This document shows, piece after piece, positions 45,711-57,653 of a DNA stretch of 64,000 bases (position 1 is the first letter of the stretch; each line of letters opens with the position of its first letter). Both the position numbers and the translations under genes were made by a program. The stretch is from positions 6,493,957 to 6,557,956 of the forward strand of contig CM050450.1 in assembly GCA_027563935.2 (NCBI GenBank), in the 5' to 3' direction. Below the pieces are notes generated by a model. That model ran no database searches. It was not told the DNA's origin and worked only from the letters and a program-made list of their open reading frames with translations. Origin of the DNA: Costus lasius. Lineage: Eukaryota > Streptophyta > Magnoliopsida > Zingiberales > Costaceae.

Positions 45711-46225
45711 TCATGAAACAATCATATCAAATTATTAATGACATTTTTGTCTTATCTGAAAATGTCATTTCATTATGAATTTTTTTACGTTATATTTTAG
45801 TAGAGGGATGTAAATTATGAAAGAAAGAAAATAATAAACAGATATAACTTTTTTTTCTTTTTTTCGTTCATTCCCTCAAGCAGAGAAAGCAAGAAAAATA
45901 AATTCTTTTCTTTTCTTTCTATTGGAATTTCCCTCCACTAATATACAGTATTGTAGTGTGTTTCACAAGAAATTCTAAAAGAAACGAAGTAAATATTATT
46001 TTTTTTTCATTTACTCATTTAGATGATATATATATTATATATAGAAATACAGCTAAGCCGTTATAATTCAAGAACATGTAACATGGGCGCGAACTCCAAA
46101 CAACATTAATTAAGATGGTACAAGTATCACAGGAACACAAGCCAAGTTATACGTGCGATTGATTGAGGTCACTAGCTATTCGACATGAATCATTTATTAT
46201 TCGATACCTTGACGAATGAACCGAA
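45711..46225. other. Intergenic region, no gene seen
   Basis: AT-rich; probably the 3' untranslated region and downstream flank of the 46.2-kb gene. Confidence 0.45.
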
Positions 46226-46759
46226 TCAGCCGCCCGAGCTGAACCAGCGGCTGAGCAAGCAGAAGAAGTGAGTCTGGCGGCAGACCGTCGTGTCCAGTGC
46301 TGCGCAGCACGATCCGTGGAAGTGGAAGAGCCGGAAGCGGTTGGCATTGGCGCCCGCCCTCCGTGGGGTTTCCTTGGGCGGGACTTCCCACTCGAGATCC
46401 ATGTCGACGTCCTTGGCGCACTGGGTGAACGCAGCGGCGAAGGGGTCCGGGTAGGCGGCGGAGTGGCGCTTCTTGCGCGGAAAGGGGAGGTCGGAGAGGG
46501 AGCGTATTGGGGGCGGGAGAGGGAGGACGGGCTGGCCGCCGGCGGATCTGGAGGGAGTATCGCCGGAGTGGGGCTTGGGGATGCCTGGGCTCTGCTCCCA
46601 GGAGAAGGGGACGGCGCTGGAGCAGGCGGTGGGGGAAGAGGATGCGGATCTGGTGAGGGAGGAAGCACGGGCGCTGCGGCGGGCGCGGCTGGACCCCGCC
46701 GGAGAGCCGGAGAAGGAGAAGGTGGGAATCTTCGGCGGCGATGGCAATGACCGGGGCAT
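46226..46759 (-). CDS. Small plant-specific protein with PFSWEQSPGIPK motif (DUF688-like), function unknown
   Basis: 177 residues, one exon, GC-rich. It opens MPRSLPSPPKIPTFSFSG, then a Ser/Arg-rich stretch, then VPFSWEQSPGIPKPHSGD at about residues 50-66. That resembles the W-E-x-x-P-G-x-P-K motif of an uncharacterised plant family (DUF688-type) that I recall. Further on are SLSDLPFPRKKRHSA and DVDMDLEWEVPP, and a Cys-containing C-terminal tail. No catalytic motif, signal peptide or membrane segment is visible. The ATG at 46759 was chosen because the conserved text starts soon after; longer frames on the same strand are in other phases. The family name is from memory and should be checked. 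Confidence 0.7.
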   Translation of the reverse strand: MPRSLPSPPKIPTFSFSGSPAGSSRARRSARASSLTRSASSSPTACSSAVPFSWEQSPGIPKPHSGDTPSRSAGGQPVLPLPPPIRSLSDLPFPRKKRHSAAYPDPFAAAFTQCAKDVDMDLEWEVPPKETPRRAGANANRFRLFHFHGSCCAALDTTVCRQTHFFCLLSRWFSSGG

Positions 46760-46801
46760 CGAATCCGAATCTGGCGAACACGAGATGAGAAGGATGCGAT
46801 T

Positions 46802-48431
46802 GTAGAATGCTATTCCTTCATTTCACTCTTCCTCTACCTGTCCTGAAGAGGGAAAAGCGAATACTGTAGTGGTGGTTATAAAGTACTGATCACGCCGTAA
46901 CGACCAGGGAATTTACCTGCAAGTAATTATGTAACAGTACACAGTATATTTTCATTTCGCTCCCTTAATTCTTCACAAATTCGTTCCGCAAAATTTTCTT
47001 TATATATATCATATGTTCCATGAAGTTTACGATTATTTATTATCAAGTTTTAAGATTAATTTGAAGGACTAAATTATAAAACATAACGAAAAGATAAATT
47101 GAAAATAATACAATTAACAAGGCGGATATAAGTAAATTGATCCTAAAATTGAACTGATAAGATTAGTACTTTGTTAACATTAAATTTTAGGATAAATGCT
47201 AGCTAGAGACATGTTGCCTACATCCTCTTGGTCACGTTTTTTAATTTGAACTTTTAATAATAAAAATGGAATTCTAGTATTTTTTTTCTATCTTCTTAAT
47301 CACAGTTTGCACGTTGCCCACGATGTGTTGTCCATAATTGCTCAATTATGGCCCACCTAATTAGCAATATAATATATATTTTTTAAATTATGTACTTTCG
47401 TTTTTTAAAAGAAAATAAAAATTATTATTATTATTGAGTCTTATTTATTAAATATTTTGTGTTTAACATTAATTTTTATTTATTAAAATTTGTTTAATAT
47501 ATTATCTTTTATTTATTAACTTTTATTAATAAAATTACATATCAGCATCGAATAAACTCACTACAAATCAACAATTAGATAATACAATAATATAATGACA
47601 AATCATAATACCAACAACTATATTATTACAAAGCGTCAATAATCAAAACAAATTTAACTTCACAAACAAATTTACCATATCAATTATCCAACAAAAGATT
47701 CATTAACTCTATATACCATATTGAAATCTTAACAAATACAAACCAACAATTAGATGATACAACAATATAATGACAAATTATAATACTAACAATTGTATCA
47801 CTACAAAATGTCAAATAGAAGAGTGATTTATAGTGTTTGAAATTACTGGGCAGAATTGAAGCTTGGAACAACAACTAAAGAGGAGGACTACTAGAAAGGG
47901 ATCACGATCAGAGGAGGGTGAGATAGCAATGTCACAAAAACCTTGGCATGGGAGAGGGGCTAACAAGTGGGTTGAGACTTGAGAGCATGCACGAGTTGAG
48001 AGAGCAAGTATAAATATGTTTTTTTCCTCTTGAATTGGTGAGAGAAATAAAATGAGTGAAAAAGTGGCTTATTTTCTTTTTAATTTTTTTTTCCCAAATC
48101 AATATACGAAAACAAAGAAAGAGGATGGTGAGGCAGATCCAACGAGCTTCAGAAAGACGAAGAGGCCGACAAGAGAGAAACCATCCAAGTTAAGCAAATA
48201 ACCAAACAATGAGAGAGATCTTAGTGAAGTAGATTGGAATGAAGTTGATAAAAGGGGTGCCTTTTCAATGTTGTGGAGACGTTGCAGAGAAGTCGGCTAT
48301 GGATCCATCTTCGATATGGTGGAAAAAAAACAATGGGAGAGATTTCGGTCATACGATGAAGAAGTTTGAATCGCAATCTCTGCCCTTGAACGAACAGAAT
48401 AAATAAAAGAGGCGAGGCAAGGGCAGCATGG
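46802..48431. other. Intergenic region with a diverged direct repeat
   Basis: AT-rich. Two ~70-bp copies (CAACAATTAGATAATACAAT type) lie at about 47569-47640 and 47744-47815. No gene seen. Confidence 0.55.
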
Positions 48432-49544
48432 TGTCACGCCCTACTTTCTCCCTTGCTCCACGTCAGCCCTCCTACCAAGAACTGTGCGCCGGATAACGAA
48501 AACCCGAACCGCAACCGATTTGTTTCGCCGCCGAAATTCGAATTTCCCCGGATTTTGACCAAGTCAAAATCCAATCCGCCGTGCCTTGAAACGAACGCCT
48601 CAGCGCGTTCTTCTTCGCGAGCTTCGAACGCTGCGAGCGTCGCCTGCGCTCGCTGCCGTCGCCGGAGAAGGGAAGGGTTGGAGCCTTCGGGCGTGCGGCA
48701 GGGAAGAGCACCAGGCCTCCCCTCAGCCCTCGTTGATGCGGCCGGAAGCGTCGCCGGATCGTCGTCGACGCTGGAGGTGAAGGAGAACGATGTCGTCGCC
48801 GAGAACTCGCCGGAGGAGAAACACAGTAAGGGGAAACCCCGTTCTTTATTCCTCTTCAAAGAACCCAATACAAAAACCCCTCTCGCCTTTCTTCCTCTCG
48901 TCGGCGGCGAGAGTCGCCGCCGATTACAAGCGCTCTCTCTCTCTCTCGATCCCCACACCTCAGATCCTTGCTCGCAGCCTCTCTGATCTCTCCCTAGATC
49001 ACTCGCTGGTTCTTCTTATAGAGCAGAGGCAAGCGTCGCCTCTACTATCATCATCAGCGCCTGACTCGGTCTCTCCTTCCGAGTCTTCTGCCCTCTGTGC
49101 GTGCTGCGTCCGAAGACCTCCCGCTTCCGCAACTTCGTCCGCCGTCGCTCGTGGCCGAAGCCTTCACACGCCTTTGTTCTCGCGCCCAAATCACCCGCTT
49201 CGTCCGCTGAGACTCTACCGCTGAAGATCTCCTGCGTCGTCCCGCTTCCGAAGCCCTCGCCAGCCGCCTCATCGCTGCGTCCGATCCCTCCGCATCCGCT
49301 TCAGCCGCCCGTGGATCTCGCCGCCTCCGAGCTTCGTCCACGCCCGAAAATGGGTCCAACACCGTCCCCTCTGAAGACCTCGCCGAAACCTGCTTCCACC
49401 GAAGACGTCGCCGAAGTCTTCGCTGGGATCGCACACGTCCGACGAAATCTCAGCGTGCAATTTCATCCGTTGGAGTAGGCTTGATTTGGAGCTTCGCCCA
49501 GCCCAAACTTCTTGGGCTTGGTCTAATCGAATTCAGGCATCACA
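48432..49544 (-). mobile_element. Solo-LTR-like block related to the other long-LTR elements
   Basis: It starts TGTCACGCCC and ends GGCATCACA on the plus strand, with the same GC-rich style, GACGTCAG-free U5-like start and GGGCTTGG-rich end as the 1.2-1.4 kb LTRs elsewhere in the window. No partner LTR, primer site or clear 5-bp duplication was found (CATGG left, ATAAG right). It is therefore a solo LTR whose flanks changed, or a fragment. Confidence 0.6.
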
Positions 49545-49636
49545 ATAAGCAAGCGAGTTAGGCAGGTGAGCGGTGAGGTAGGTAGGGCAGACGGGGAAGT
49601 TGAGAGAGTAGGATAGAGAGGGTACAAATTTTTGCG

Positions 49637-49971
49637 GTTGGGTACCCAACGGCTGAACAGTAATAGCAGGTACTCGATGTCTTATGGCATTTCACGAAAT
49701 GATATTACAGGGTTTCGTGAAATGGCACGTATCTCTAGATTTCACGAAATCTAAAGTTTCATTTCATGAATATGTGTCATAACTTTTTTCGCTGACAGTT
49801 GGGTACCCAACGACTGAACAGTAGTAGCAAGGTACTCGATTGTCTTATGGCATTTCACGAAATGATAGCACAGGGTTTTGTGAAATGGCACGCATTCTTA
49901 GATTTCACGAAATCTAAGGTTTCATTTCATGAATCTATGTCATAACTTTTTTGGCTGGTAGTTGGGTACCC
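49637..49971. repeat. Two-copy tandem repeat (~162 bp) rich in palindromes
   Basis: Copy 1 is 49637-49797 and copy 2 49798-49960, with a third partial start at 49961. Each begins with the palindrome GTTGGGTACCCAAC. Each contains repeated ATTTCACGAAAT, including the palindrome TAGATTTCACGAAATCTA. Confidence 0.88.
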
Positions 49972-50187
49972 TGCTGCCACAATTTTTTCGTAGAGAGGAA
50001 GAGAAAGGAAAGGGCACTGGGCGTGGTAGTCGTTTTTCCGCCAATTTGGGCGGATAGTGTTTGAAAATAAATAAGGGTAATTTTCTTTTTGTAGTTTTCT
50101 TTTCTTCCTCATTTTCTCCCTAGTAAACAGACCGAAAGATTTTAAGGAGGGGGGAGGGGATTTTAATAAGATGCTAACATTACTAAG

Positions 50188-51567
50188 TGTTAGGCCCTGG
50201 GCTCCCCGGTTCAGCCCAGAGAAGATTGGGCCTGACCCAAGCCCAAGAAGGAGGAACAAAGCTTACGCGTGAGGGGGAATACCTTGTCAAAATGGGATGT
50301 TGACTCGCAAAGCCGCTCGAACGCGAGCGCTTCGGACGAGGTCTTCGATCTTCAGACGGACGCGACAGCTACGGAGCTCGAGCGGCGTCCTCGCGTGCGA
50401 ATTGGTCGACGCGAGGCGTCGACAAGGCTCGCGGTGCGGCGGACAGATCGGGCGACGGAGTCGGCAGGCAGAGACCGAGATTCGCGAGCGAGAGGCGGCG
50501 GACGAGGTCGCTGGCCTCGTCTTCATCAGCCGTCTCCTTCAGCAGCGGACGCGAAGGCGGCGCGAGAACCTCGGCGAGCTTCTCGGAGCCAGGCGAGCGG
50601 GTCGTGCGGGCGTGAGCAGCGCAAAACGGCTTTAAAAACTGGAACCAACGACATAGAGGGGGAAAGGGAGAGACCATCGACCACAGAGGAGAGAGAACCA
50701 GAGCGAGAGGTTCCCCTACGATGACGACGAGCGTCGCGTGTACCAGTGAGCACGGTGAGTGGCGGCGACGCCGACGTGAGGAAGAACGACGAGAGGAGAG
50801 GAGGGTTTTTGTAATCTTTGCTGAGTAAAGAGGAAATTTTCCCTATCCGTGAGTTCCTCTGTTTCTTCCGAGTTCATCCCCTGTTTTCACGCGTCTTCAC
50901 GACGGCCGGCGACGGAGGCGTTTCGGTGTTCATTAACGCATCGACGACGAGAGTAGAGGTGTTCTTGGCCGGCGACGAGAGCAGGGCGACTCCGGGCGGC
51001 GGTAAGGCGAAGACGCAGGCGGGATCTCTCCCCTTCCGACCCCTTCCTCCGGCGACCCGCGAGCGAACGCAGGCGCGTTCGCGTGGTGAAGAAGACGCGT
51101 GAGGACGAAGGCTTCGAACGCGTCGGGCGTTCGAAACGATGCGGACGAACGCGGTCAACGGTCAGAATCGGAAACGCGAGGCGAAATCGAGTTCTCGATT
51201 TCGATTTCTGGAGTGACGTCAGCGAGACAAATCGAAATCAGATTTCGATTTCGGCCGGCGGCTGACGCAGAGGTGACGACAGCAAAACGAGATTAAGATC
51301 GGCGTTCGATTTTGACTTCGGTCAAAATCAGAGAAAGGTATTATTTGACTTAGGGTTCGGTCTTCTCAAATTAGGGTTAGGGTTTTCCAATCCTTTTCCG
51401 TGCGAATTGTAATTTGGGGATTAAAGTTGAGCGGGGAACTAGGGTTTTGAATTTGGGGACGAAATTCGGTTCCGAAACCCTAGCGCGATCACGTTCTGGT
51501 GTTCCGCCGGACGGCTCTAGGAAGCAGATAAGCACTGTTTTTAGACCGTTCTGACCGGGGCGTGACA
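50188..51567 (+). repeat. 5' LTR of gag-only element
   Basis: 1380 bp. Open frames on both strands are GC-rich shadows. Confidence 0.9.
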
Positions 51568-51569
51568 AC

Positions 51570-51582
51570 AGGTATCAGAGCT
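51570..51582 (+). other. Primer-binding site
   Basis: AGGTATCAGAGCT, two bases after the 5' LTR; Met-tRNA type. Confidence 0.8.
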
Positions 51583-51599
51583 TAAAGTGATCCAACAGC

Positions 51600-53159
51600 A
51601 TGGTGAATCAAGGAGATCGCATTGCCCGGATCGAGCAGGTGCTCGGTTTGACTGGGAACAGTAGGGATGCGGTGGTTCCTCATGTGGAGGAACTCCATCG
51701 TACGATTGAAGAGCAAAGGTTGCAGATTCTTGCCCTATAACAAACTTTGGCTGGGATGGCTGAGGCCCAACAAAACTTTGAAGGGATGGCGGCGCTACAA
51801 CAGTAGGTGGCCACCTTGACGGCACAAACCCAGCAAGTGACTGCGTTGCAAGGTCAGGTAGCAACCTTGACAACACAGTTGACCAACTCCACGGCAGTGC
51901 AACAACAGATATTGGCGGATCTTGCGGTGACGCGCATGGCATTGGCACAGGCACAATGGGGTGGCCCTACAGCAACCAGGACGGAGTATGTGGCTCCCAA
52001 CGGCAACGGGAAGGTTCGCACCCCAGAGCCTGCAATGTTCAAAGGAGCCAGATCTGCAAAAGTATTGGGTAACTTCCTTTGGGACATGCAACAATATTTT
52101 GAGGCTAACCATGTCACAGATCAGGAGAAGGTGAGAGTGTGCACAGCATATCTCTCAGATGATGCAAAACTCTGGTGGAGAACCAAAGTTGATTCGACAT
52201 CAGAGGCGGCTAGTTGGACATGGGAGGTGTTCCGAGAGGAACTGCGGCAGCAGTTCCTTCCCGGAAACTCGGTGGACCAAGCGCGAGAGGCGGTGGATCG
52301 GCTAAAGCATACAGGGACGATCCAGGAGTATGTCAGGGCGTTCTCCGCGCTGATGTTGGAGCTACCCGAGATGGCGGAGGGAGATAGGAGGTACTTCTTC
52401 CTCAGGAATCTCCAACCCTGGGCGGCAACGGAGGTCCGACGACATGCGCCGCAAGACTGGAGGACGGTTGCAGCTATAGCCGAGTCTTTGGTGGACCAGA
52501 GGACATCAGGGACGACCTTCCAGAGAGCACAAAGGTCGCCCCCGAAACGACCATCTCCACCCAGACCTAGAGCGCCAGAGAGAGAGAGGCTCTTTCCTCG
52601 ACGGGACGGAGGACAGCCAGCATGGCAGGGGAATACTCGACCTGCAGAGCGAGGGCAAGGTCAACTGAGACCGATTGCCTGCTTCTTGTGCATAGGACCG
52701 CATCGGATACGCGACTGCCCAGACCGACAGAGGGTGAACGCGATTGCAGCGATTATGCATCGGGAGCTAGCGGAGAAACCGGCGGTGGTGCACGACGAGG
52801 AACCAGTAGAGGCTCAGATAGGAGGTATGTACATTGCCTCAGTGGTCGCAGGAGGATCATCACCGACCCCCGCAGAAGCAGAGCCGAAAGACGCAGTCGG
52901 CAAGAGCAACGTCGAGCAGAAGACGAGTTCCGGAGATGCGAACCCGCCTCAGGAGAAGAAAACGTGGAGGCAAGTAGTGGAGGAAAAGGCTCCACCGAAG
53001 TCCTCGAATTCTTCGGATACAGAAAGGGATGATAGGCCTCAGCAGATCCAGGGGAGGTATTGGCCCTCGTTAGACGATCCTGTAGAGTATGAACAAAGGC
53101 TTCAACGCTATGAGGCTGCCCGCCAACAAGCAAAGAGAGAACGGCGAGGGCGGGCCTGA
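51600..53159 (+). pseudogene. Gypsy-type Gag with two in-frame stops near the N-terminus
   Basis: The frame from ATG 51600 (MVNQGDRIARIEQVLG) runs 519 codons, with TAA at 51738 and TAG at 51804. Both look like single C-to-T changes in glutamine codons of a Gln-rich coiled-coil region (inference). The open part from 51807 is 450 residues. It shows a retrotransposon Gag core (KLWWRTKVD, WEVFREELRQQF, IQEYVRAFSALMLEL, RRYFFLRNLQPW), a basic region, and a zinc-knuckle variant CFLCIGPHRIRDC (CX2CX3HX4C, one residue shorter than usual). An acidic tail and WPSLDDPVEYEQRLQRYE near the end follow. No protease, reverse transcriptase or integrase is present before the 3' LTR. Confidence 0.88.
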
Positions 53160-53209
53160 GCGCCCGTGCCGGACATCGAGGGCGATGTCCAAATTGGGCC
53201 GGGGAGAAT

Positions 53210-54592
53210 TGTTAGGCCCTGGGCTCCCCGGTTCAGCCCAGAGAAGATTGGGCCTGATCCAAGCCCAAGAAGGAGGAACAAAGCTTACGCGTGAGGGCGA
53301 ATACCTTGTCAACATGGGTTGTTGACTCGCAAAGCCGCTCGAACGCGAGCGCTTCGGACGAGGTCTTCGATCTTCAGACGGACGCGGCAGCTACGGAGCT
53401 CGAGCGGCGTCCTCGCGTGCGAATCGGTCGACGCGAGGCGTCGACAAGGCTCGCGGTGCGGCGGACAGATCGGGCGACGGAGTCGGCAGGCAGAGACCGA
53501 GATTCGCGAGCGAGAGGCGGCGGACGAGGTCGCTGGCCTCGTCTTCATCAGCCGTCTCCTTCAGCAGCGGACGCGAAGGCGGCGCGAGAACCTCGGCGAG
53601 CTTCTCGGAGCCTGGCGAGAGGGTCGTGCGGGCGTGAGAAGCGCAAAACGGCTTTAAAAACTGGAACCAGCGACGTAGAGGGGGGAAAGGGAGAGACCAT
53701 CGACCACAGAGGAGAGAGAACCAGAGCGAGAGGTTCCCCTACAATGACGACGAGCGTCGCGTGTACCAGTGAGCACGGTGAGAGGCGGCGACGCCGACGT
53801 GAGGAAGAACGACGAGAGGAGAGGAGGGTTTTTGTAATCTTTGCTGAGTAAAGAGGAAATTTTCCCTATCCGTGAGTTCCTCTGTTTCTTCCGAGTTCAT
53901 CCCCTGTTTTCACGCGTCTTCACGACGGCCGGCGACGGAGGCGTTTCGGCGTTCATCAACGCATCGACGACGAGCGTAGAGGTGTTCTTGGCCGGCGACG
54001 AGAGCAGGGTGACTCCGGGCGGCGGTAAGGCGAAGACGCAGGCGGGATCTCTCCCATTCCGACCCCTTCCTCCGGCGACCCGTGAGCGAACGCAGGCGCG
54101 CGTTTGCGTGGTGAAGAAGACGCGTGAGGACGAAGGCTTCGAACGCGTCGGGCGTTCGAAACGAGGCGGACGAATGCGGTCAACGGTCAGAATCGGAAAC
54201 GCGAGGCGAAATCGAATTCTCGATTTCGATTTCTGGAGTGACGTCAGCGAGACAAATCGAAATCAGATTTCGATTTCGGCCGGCGGCTGACGCAGAGGTG
54301 ACGACAACAAAACGAGATTAAGATCGGCGTTCGATTTTGACTTCGGTCAAAATCAGAGAAAGGTATTATTTGACTTAGGGTTCGGTCTTCTCAAATTAGG
54401 GTTAGGGTTTTCCAATCCTTTTCCGTGCGAATTGTAATTTGGGGATTAAAGTTGAGCGGGGAACTAGGGTTTTGAATTTGGGGACGAAATTCGGTCCGGA
54501 AACCCTAGCGCGATCACGTTCTGGTGCTCCGCCGGACGGCTCTAGGAAGCAGATAAGCACTGTTTTTAGACCGTTCCTACCAGGACGTGACA
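53210..54592 (+). repeat. 3' LTR of gag-only element
   Basis: 1383 bp. It ends GACGTGACA, then the CTAAG duplication, then the next element. Confidence 0.9.
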
Positions 54593-54597
54593 CTAAG

Positions 54598-55835
54598 TGT
54601 CACGCCCCGGTCGGATCGGTCTAGAATTAGCGCTTATCCGCTTCCTAGAGCCGTCCGGCGGAATACCAGAACGTAACTCGCCCTAGGGTTTCCGACCTTA
54701 AATTCGAAACCCTAATCTCCCCGGATAATTTTTCTCCCCAAATACAAGATCGCACGGAGAAAACCCTAACCCTAATTTGAGAAATCGAGGAAGAATCGAA
54801 AACCCCAAATTATACCTCAATTTCACTGTTGAAACTCGTTGCCGAATCGCCCTTGCTGACGTCACGCTGACGTCAGCGCCGATTAAATCCTTCGCCGCGA
54901 AATCGTTCTCCGGATGACGTCACGCTGACGTCGGCACACGAAATCGATTTCGATTTCGAAATCGCGCCGTCAATTTTGACTTCCGCTTTGCCTCGTTTCG
55001 AACGCCGAGCGTTCGAAACTCGTCTTCTTCCTCTCGACGCACGACGCCGCCGCGTCGTCGCTGCTGCCGAGCGCCGCCCGCGCCCGAGTTCGTCGTCTGC
55101 CGTCGACGACTGCTGCTGCCAGAAGTTGTCGCCGGAAACACCGAAACAGAGGAAAGGAGCTTTGAGAGAAATCGAAGCTTTATTCGTCGGATGAAGCTTA
55201 CAAATGCCGACGACCTCCGTCGGTGCCCTCTTCCCCTCCCTCACCGGTGATCCCGGTTACAATTCACTCAACCTCCCAGCCTTCGACGTTGCCCCGAACG
55301 TCGGCATCAGTTCCCTCCTGGAACCGGCATCAGAGCCCTGCTCTGGAAGGCGACGGCGCCTCACCGTCGCCGGTGGAGTCGCTCCCCGCGCTCTCTGTGG
55401 TGGTGTGGTGACGCTTCTGCGCACCCTGAGCTCGTAAGCTTTCAGCCTCTTTATAGACGAGCCGCCGCTCGTCTTCCCCTCCGCGTCCGAGTCTCGTGCG
55501 CGCTCGCCGCTCGCGAAGCTCGCGTACGTCGAAGTCCGCGTCTTCCGGCTGCCCTGAATCCTCCGCAGCTTCCGAACTCTACGGGACGACTCCGTCACCG
55601 CATCCGTCGTCCGCATCTCCCGGCGGAGAGCCCGTGCCTGAGCTCCGCTTTATCCTCGCGCTTCGCCAGCCGCGTGGACGCCGTCGCCCGCCGAATCAGC
55701 GTCACGCGGATGAGACGAAGCCTCTGCTTCGTTTGAGTTGGTCAACCGCCTACGTTGACCGGGCTTCGGTGGCTTGGGCTTGTGTTTGGGGCTTGTGTTC
55801 GGGCCTGGGCCGGACCGCTGAACCGGGCCCTAACA
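54598..55835 (-). repeat. 3' LTR of minus-strand element
   Basis: 1238 bp. The TGTCACGCCCCGG start is shared with the 20539 element for about 110 bp, after which the sequences diverge. Confidence 0.9.
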
Positions 55836-56059
55836 ATACTCCCCCACCTGATTTGAACATCGTCCTCGATGTTCCATGCAAGTTTGAACACTGGCCTTCC
55901 AATGTTCAATGTCCTCCATCTCCAGTCTGATGATGAGTGTTTGCTGCACCATGCTTATAGCAACCTGCATCAACAAATTTGTCAAGGATAATTTCGGACC
56001 TGTGGGTCATGGGCCCACAATCATGCTTCACCATATTTGCTGAACTCAGCTGAACCTCG

Positions 56060-56350
56060 ATGTCCCTGACACCGGCATCGACGCCCCTGGCGCCGGCATC
56101 AATGCTATGCATTGGCATCAACACGCCCTGGTGTTGGCATCAACGCCCCCTGGGGTTGGCATCAACACGCCTTAGTGTTGGCATCAATGCTATGCATTGG
56201 CATCAGAGCCCCTGCTCTGGAAGTGATCTTGCAATCACTGAGCTCTTATAGAGTCTCCTTCGATATCCCCTGATATCGGCATCGACGTCCCTGACATCGG
56301 CATCAATGCCCTTAGACATTGGCATCAACACTCCCTGGTGTTGGCATCAG
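56060..56350. repeat. GGCATCAA minisatellite in element interior
   Basis: Same imperfect array as at 22090-22405, including ATGCTATGCATTGGCATCA. Confidence 0.8.
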
Positions 56351-56415
56351 GACCCCTGCCCTGGAAGGACGACACTCCTTGTCGCCGATGGATCACTTTA
56401 AGCTCTGATACCTGT

Positions 56416-57653
56416 TGTCACGCCCCGGTCGGATCGGTCTAGAATTAGCGCTTATCCGCTTCCTAGAGCCGTCCGGCGAAATACCAGAACGTAACTCGCC
56501 CTAGGGTTTCCGACCTTAAATTCGAAACCCTAATCTCCCCGGATAATTTTTCTCCCCAAATACAAGATCGCACGGAGAAAACCCTAACCCTAATTTGAGA
56601 AATCGAGGAAGAATCGAAAACCCCAAATTATACCTCAATTTCACTGTTGAAACTCGTTGCCGAATCGCCCTTGCTGACGTCACGCTGACGTCAGCGCCGA
56701 TTAAATCCTTCGCCGCGAAATCGTTCTCCGGATGACGTCACGCTGACGTCGGCACACGAAATCGATTTCGATTTCGAAATCGCGCCGTCAATTTTGACTT
56801 CCGCTTTGCCTCGTTTCGAACGCCGAGCGTTCGAAACTCGTCTTCTTCCTCTCGACGCACGACGCCGCCGCGTCGTCGCTGCTGCCGAGCGCCGCCCGCG
56901 CCCGAGTTCGTCGTCTGCCGTCGACGACTGCTGCTGCCAGAAGTTGTCGCCGGAAACACCGAAACAGAGGAAAGGAGCTTTGAGAGAAATCGAAGCTTTA
57001 TTCGTCGGATGAAGCTTACAAATGCCGACGACCTCCGTCGGTGCCCTCTTCCCCTCCCTCACCGGTGATCCCGGTTACAATTCACTCAACCTCCCAGCCT
57101 TCGACGTTGCCCCGAACGTCGGCATCAGTTCCCTCCTGGAACCGGCATCAGAGCCCTGCTCTGGAAGGCGACGGCGCCTCGCCGTCGCCGGTGGAGTCGC
57201 TCCCCGCGCTCTCTGTGGTGGTGTGGTGACGCCTCTGCGCACCCTGAGCTCGTAAGCTTTCAGCCTCTTTATAGACGAGCCGCCGCTCGTCTTCCCCTCC
57301 GCGTCCGAGTCTCGTGCGCGCTCGCCGCTCGCGAAGCTCGCGTACGTCGAAGTCCGCGTCTTCCGGCTGCCCTGAATCCTCCGCAGCTTCCGAACTCTAC
57401 GGGACGACTCCGTCGCCGCATCCGTCGTCCGCATCTCCCGGCGGAGAGCCCGTGCCTGAGCTCCGCTTTATCCTCGCGCTTCGCCAGCCGCGTGGACGCC
57501 GTCGCCCGCCGAATCAGCGTCACGCGGATGAGACGAAGCCTCTGCTTCGTTTGAGTTGGTCAACCGCCTACGTTGACCGGGCTTCGGTGGCTTGGGCTTG
57601 TGTTTGGGGCTTGTGTTCGGGCCTGGGCCGGACCGCTGAACCGGGCCCTAACA
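56416..57653 (-). repeat. 5' LTR of minus-strand element
   Basis: 1238 bp. Its outer edge lies 115 bp from the PDI-like start codon. Confidence 0.9.

Larger units (their letters stand above)
50188..54592 (+). mobile_element. Gag-only LTR retrotransposon (TR-GAG-like)
   Basis: The 5' LTR 50188-51567 (1380 bp) and 3' LTR 53210-54592 (1383 bp) start TGTTAGGCCC and end GTGACA. CTAAG duplications are at 50183-50187 and 54593-54597. A Met-tRNA-type primer site AGGTATCAGAGCTT follows the 5' LTR, and a purine tract GCCGGGGAGAAT precedes the 3' LTR. The interior encodes only Gag. The LTRs differ at a noticeable number of sites, so this insertion is older than the elements at 20539 and 54598. Gag-only plant elements (TR-GAGs) depend on pol proteins from relatives. 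Confidence 0.92.
54598..57653 (-). mobile_element. Non-autonomous LTR retrotransposon inserted in the target duplication of the gag-only element
   Basis: LTRs 54598-55835 and 56416-57653 are both 1238 bp and differ at about four positions by eye. The interior is 580 bp, non-coding, and homologous to that of the 20539-23837 element, including the GGCATCAA array. The element is on the minus strand (primer site on the minus strand next to 56415). CTAAG flanks it at 54593-54597 and 57654-57658. The left copy is also the right target duplication of the neighbouring element. Confidence 0.92.

Noticed and set aside
46147..46805. Other long frames on both strands around 46.2-46.8 kb
   Set aside because: Only the minus-strand frame 46226-46759 holds the PFSWEQSPGIPK motif; the rest are GC-rich shadows.
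49637..49971. CRISPR-like regular repeats
   Set aside because: Plant nuclear DNA, two long tandem units rather than short repeats with unique spacers.
50269..51296. Arg-rich open frames in the LTRs of the gag-only element and in 53291-54321
   Set aside because: Inside LTRs, GC-rich, open on several frames, no domain.
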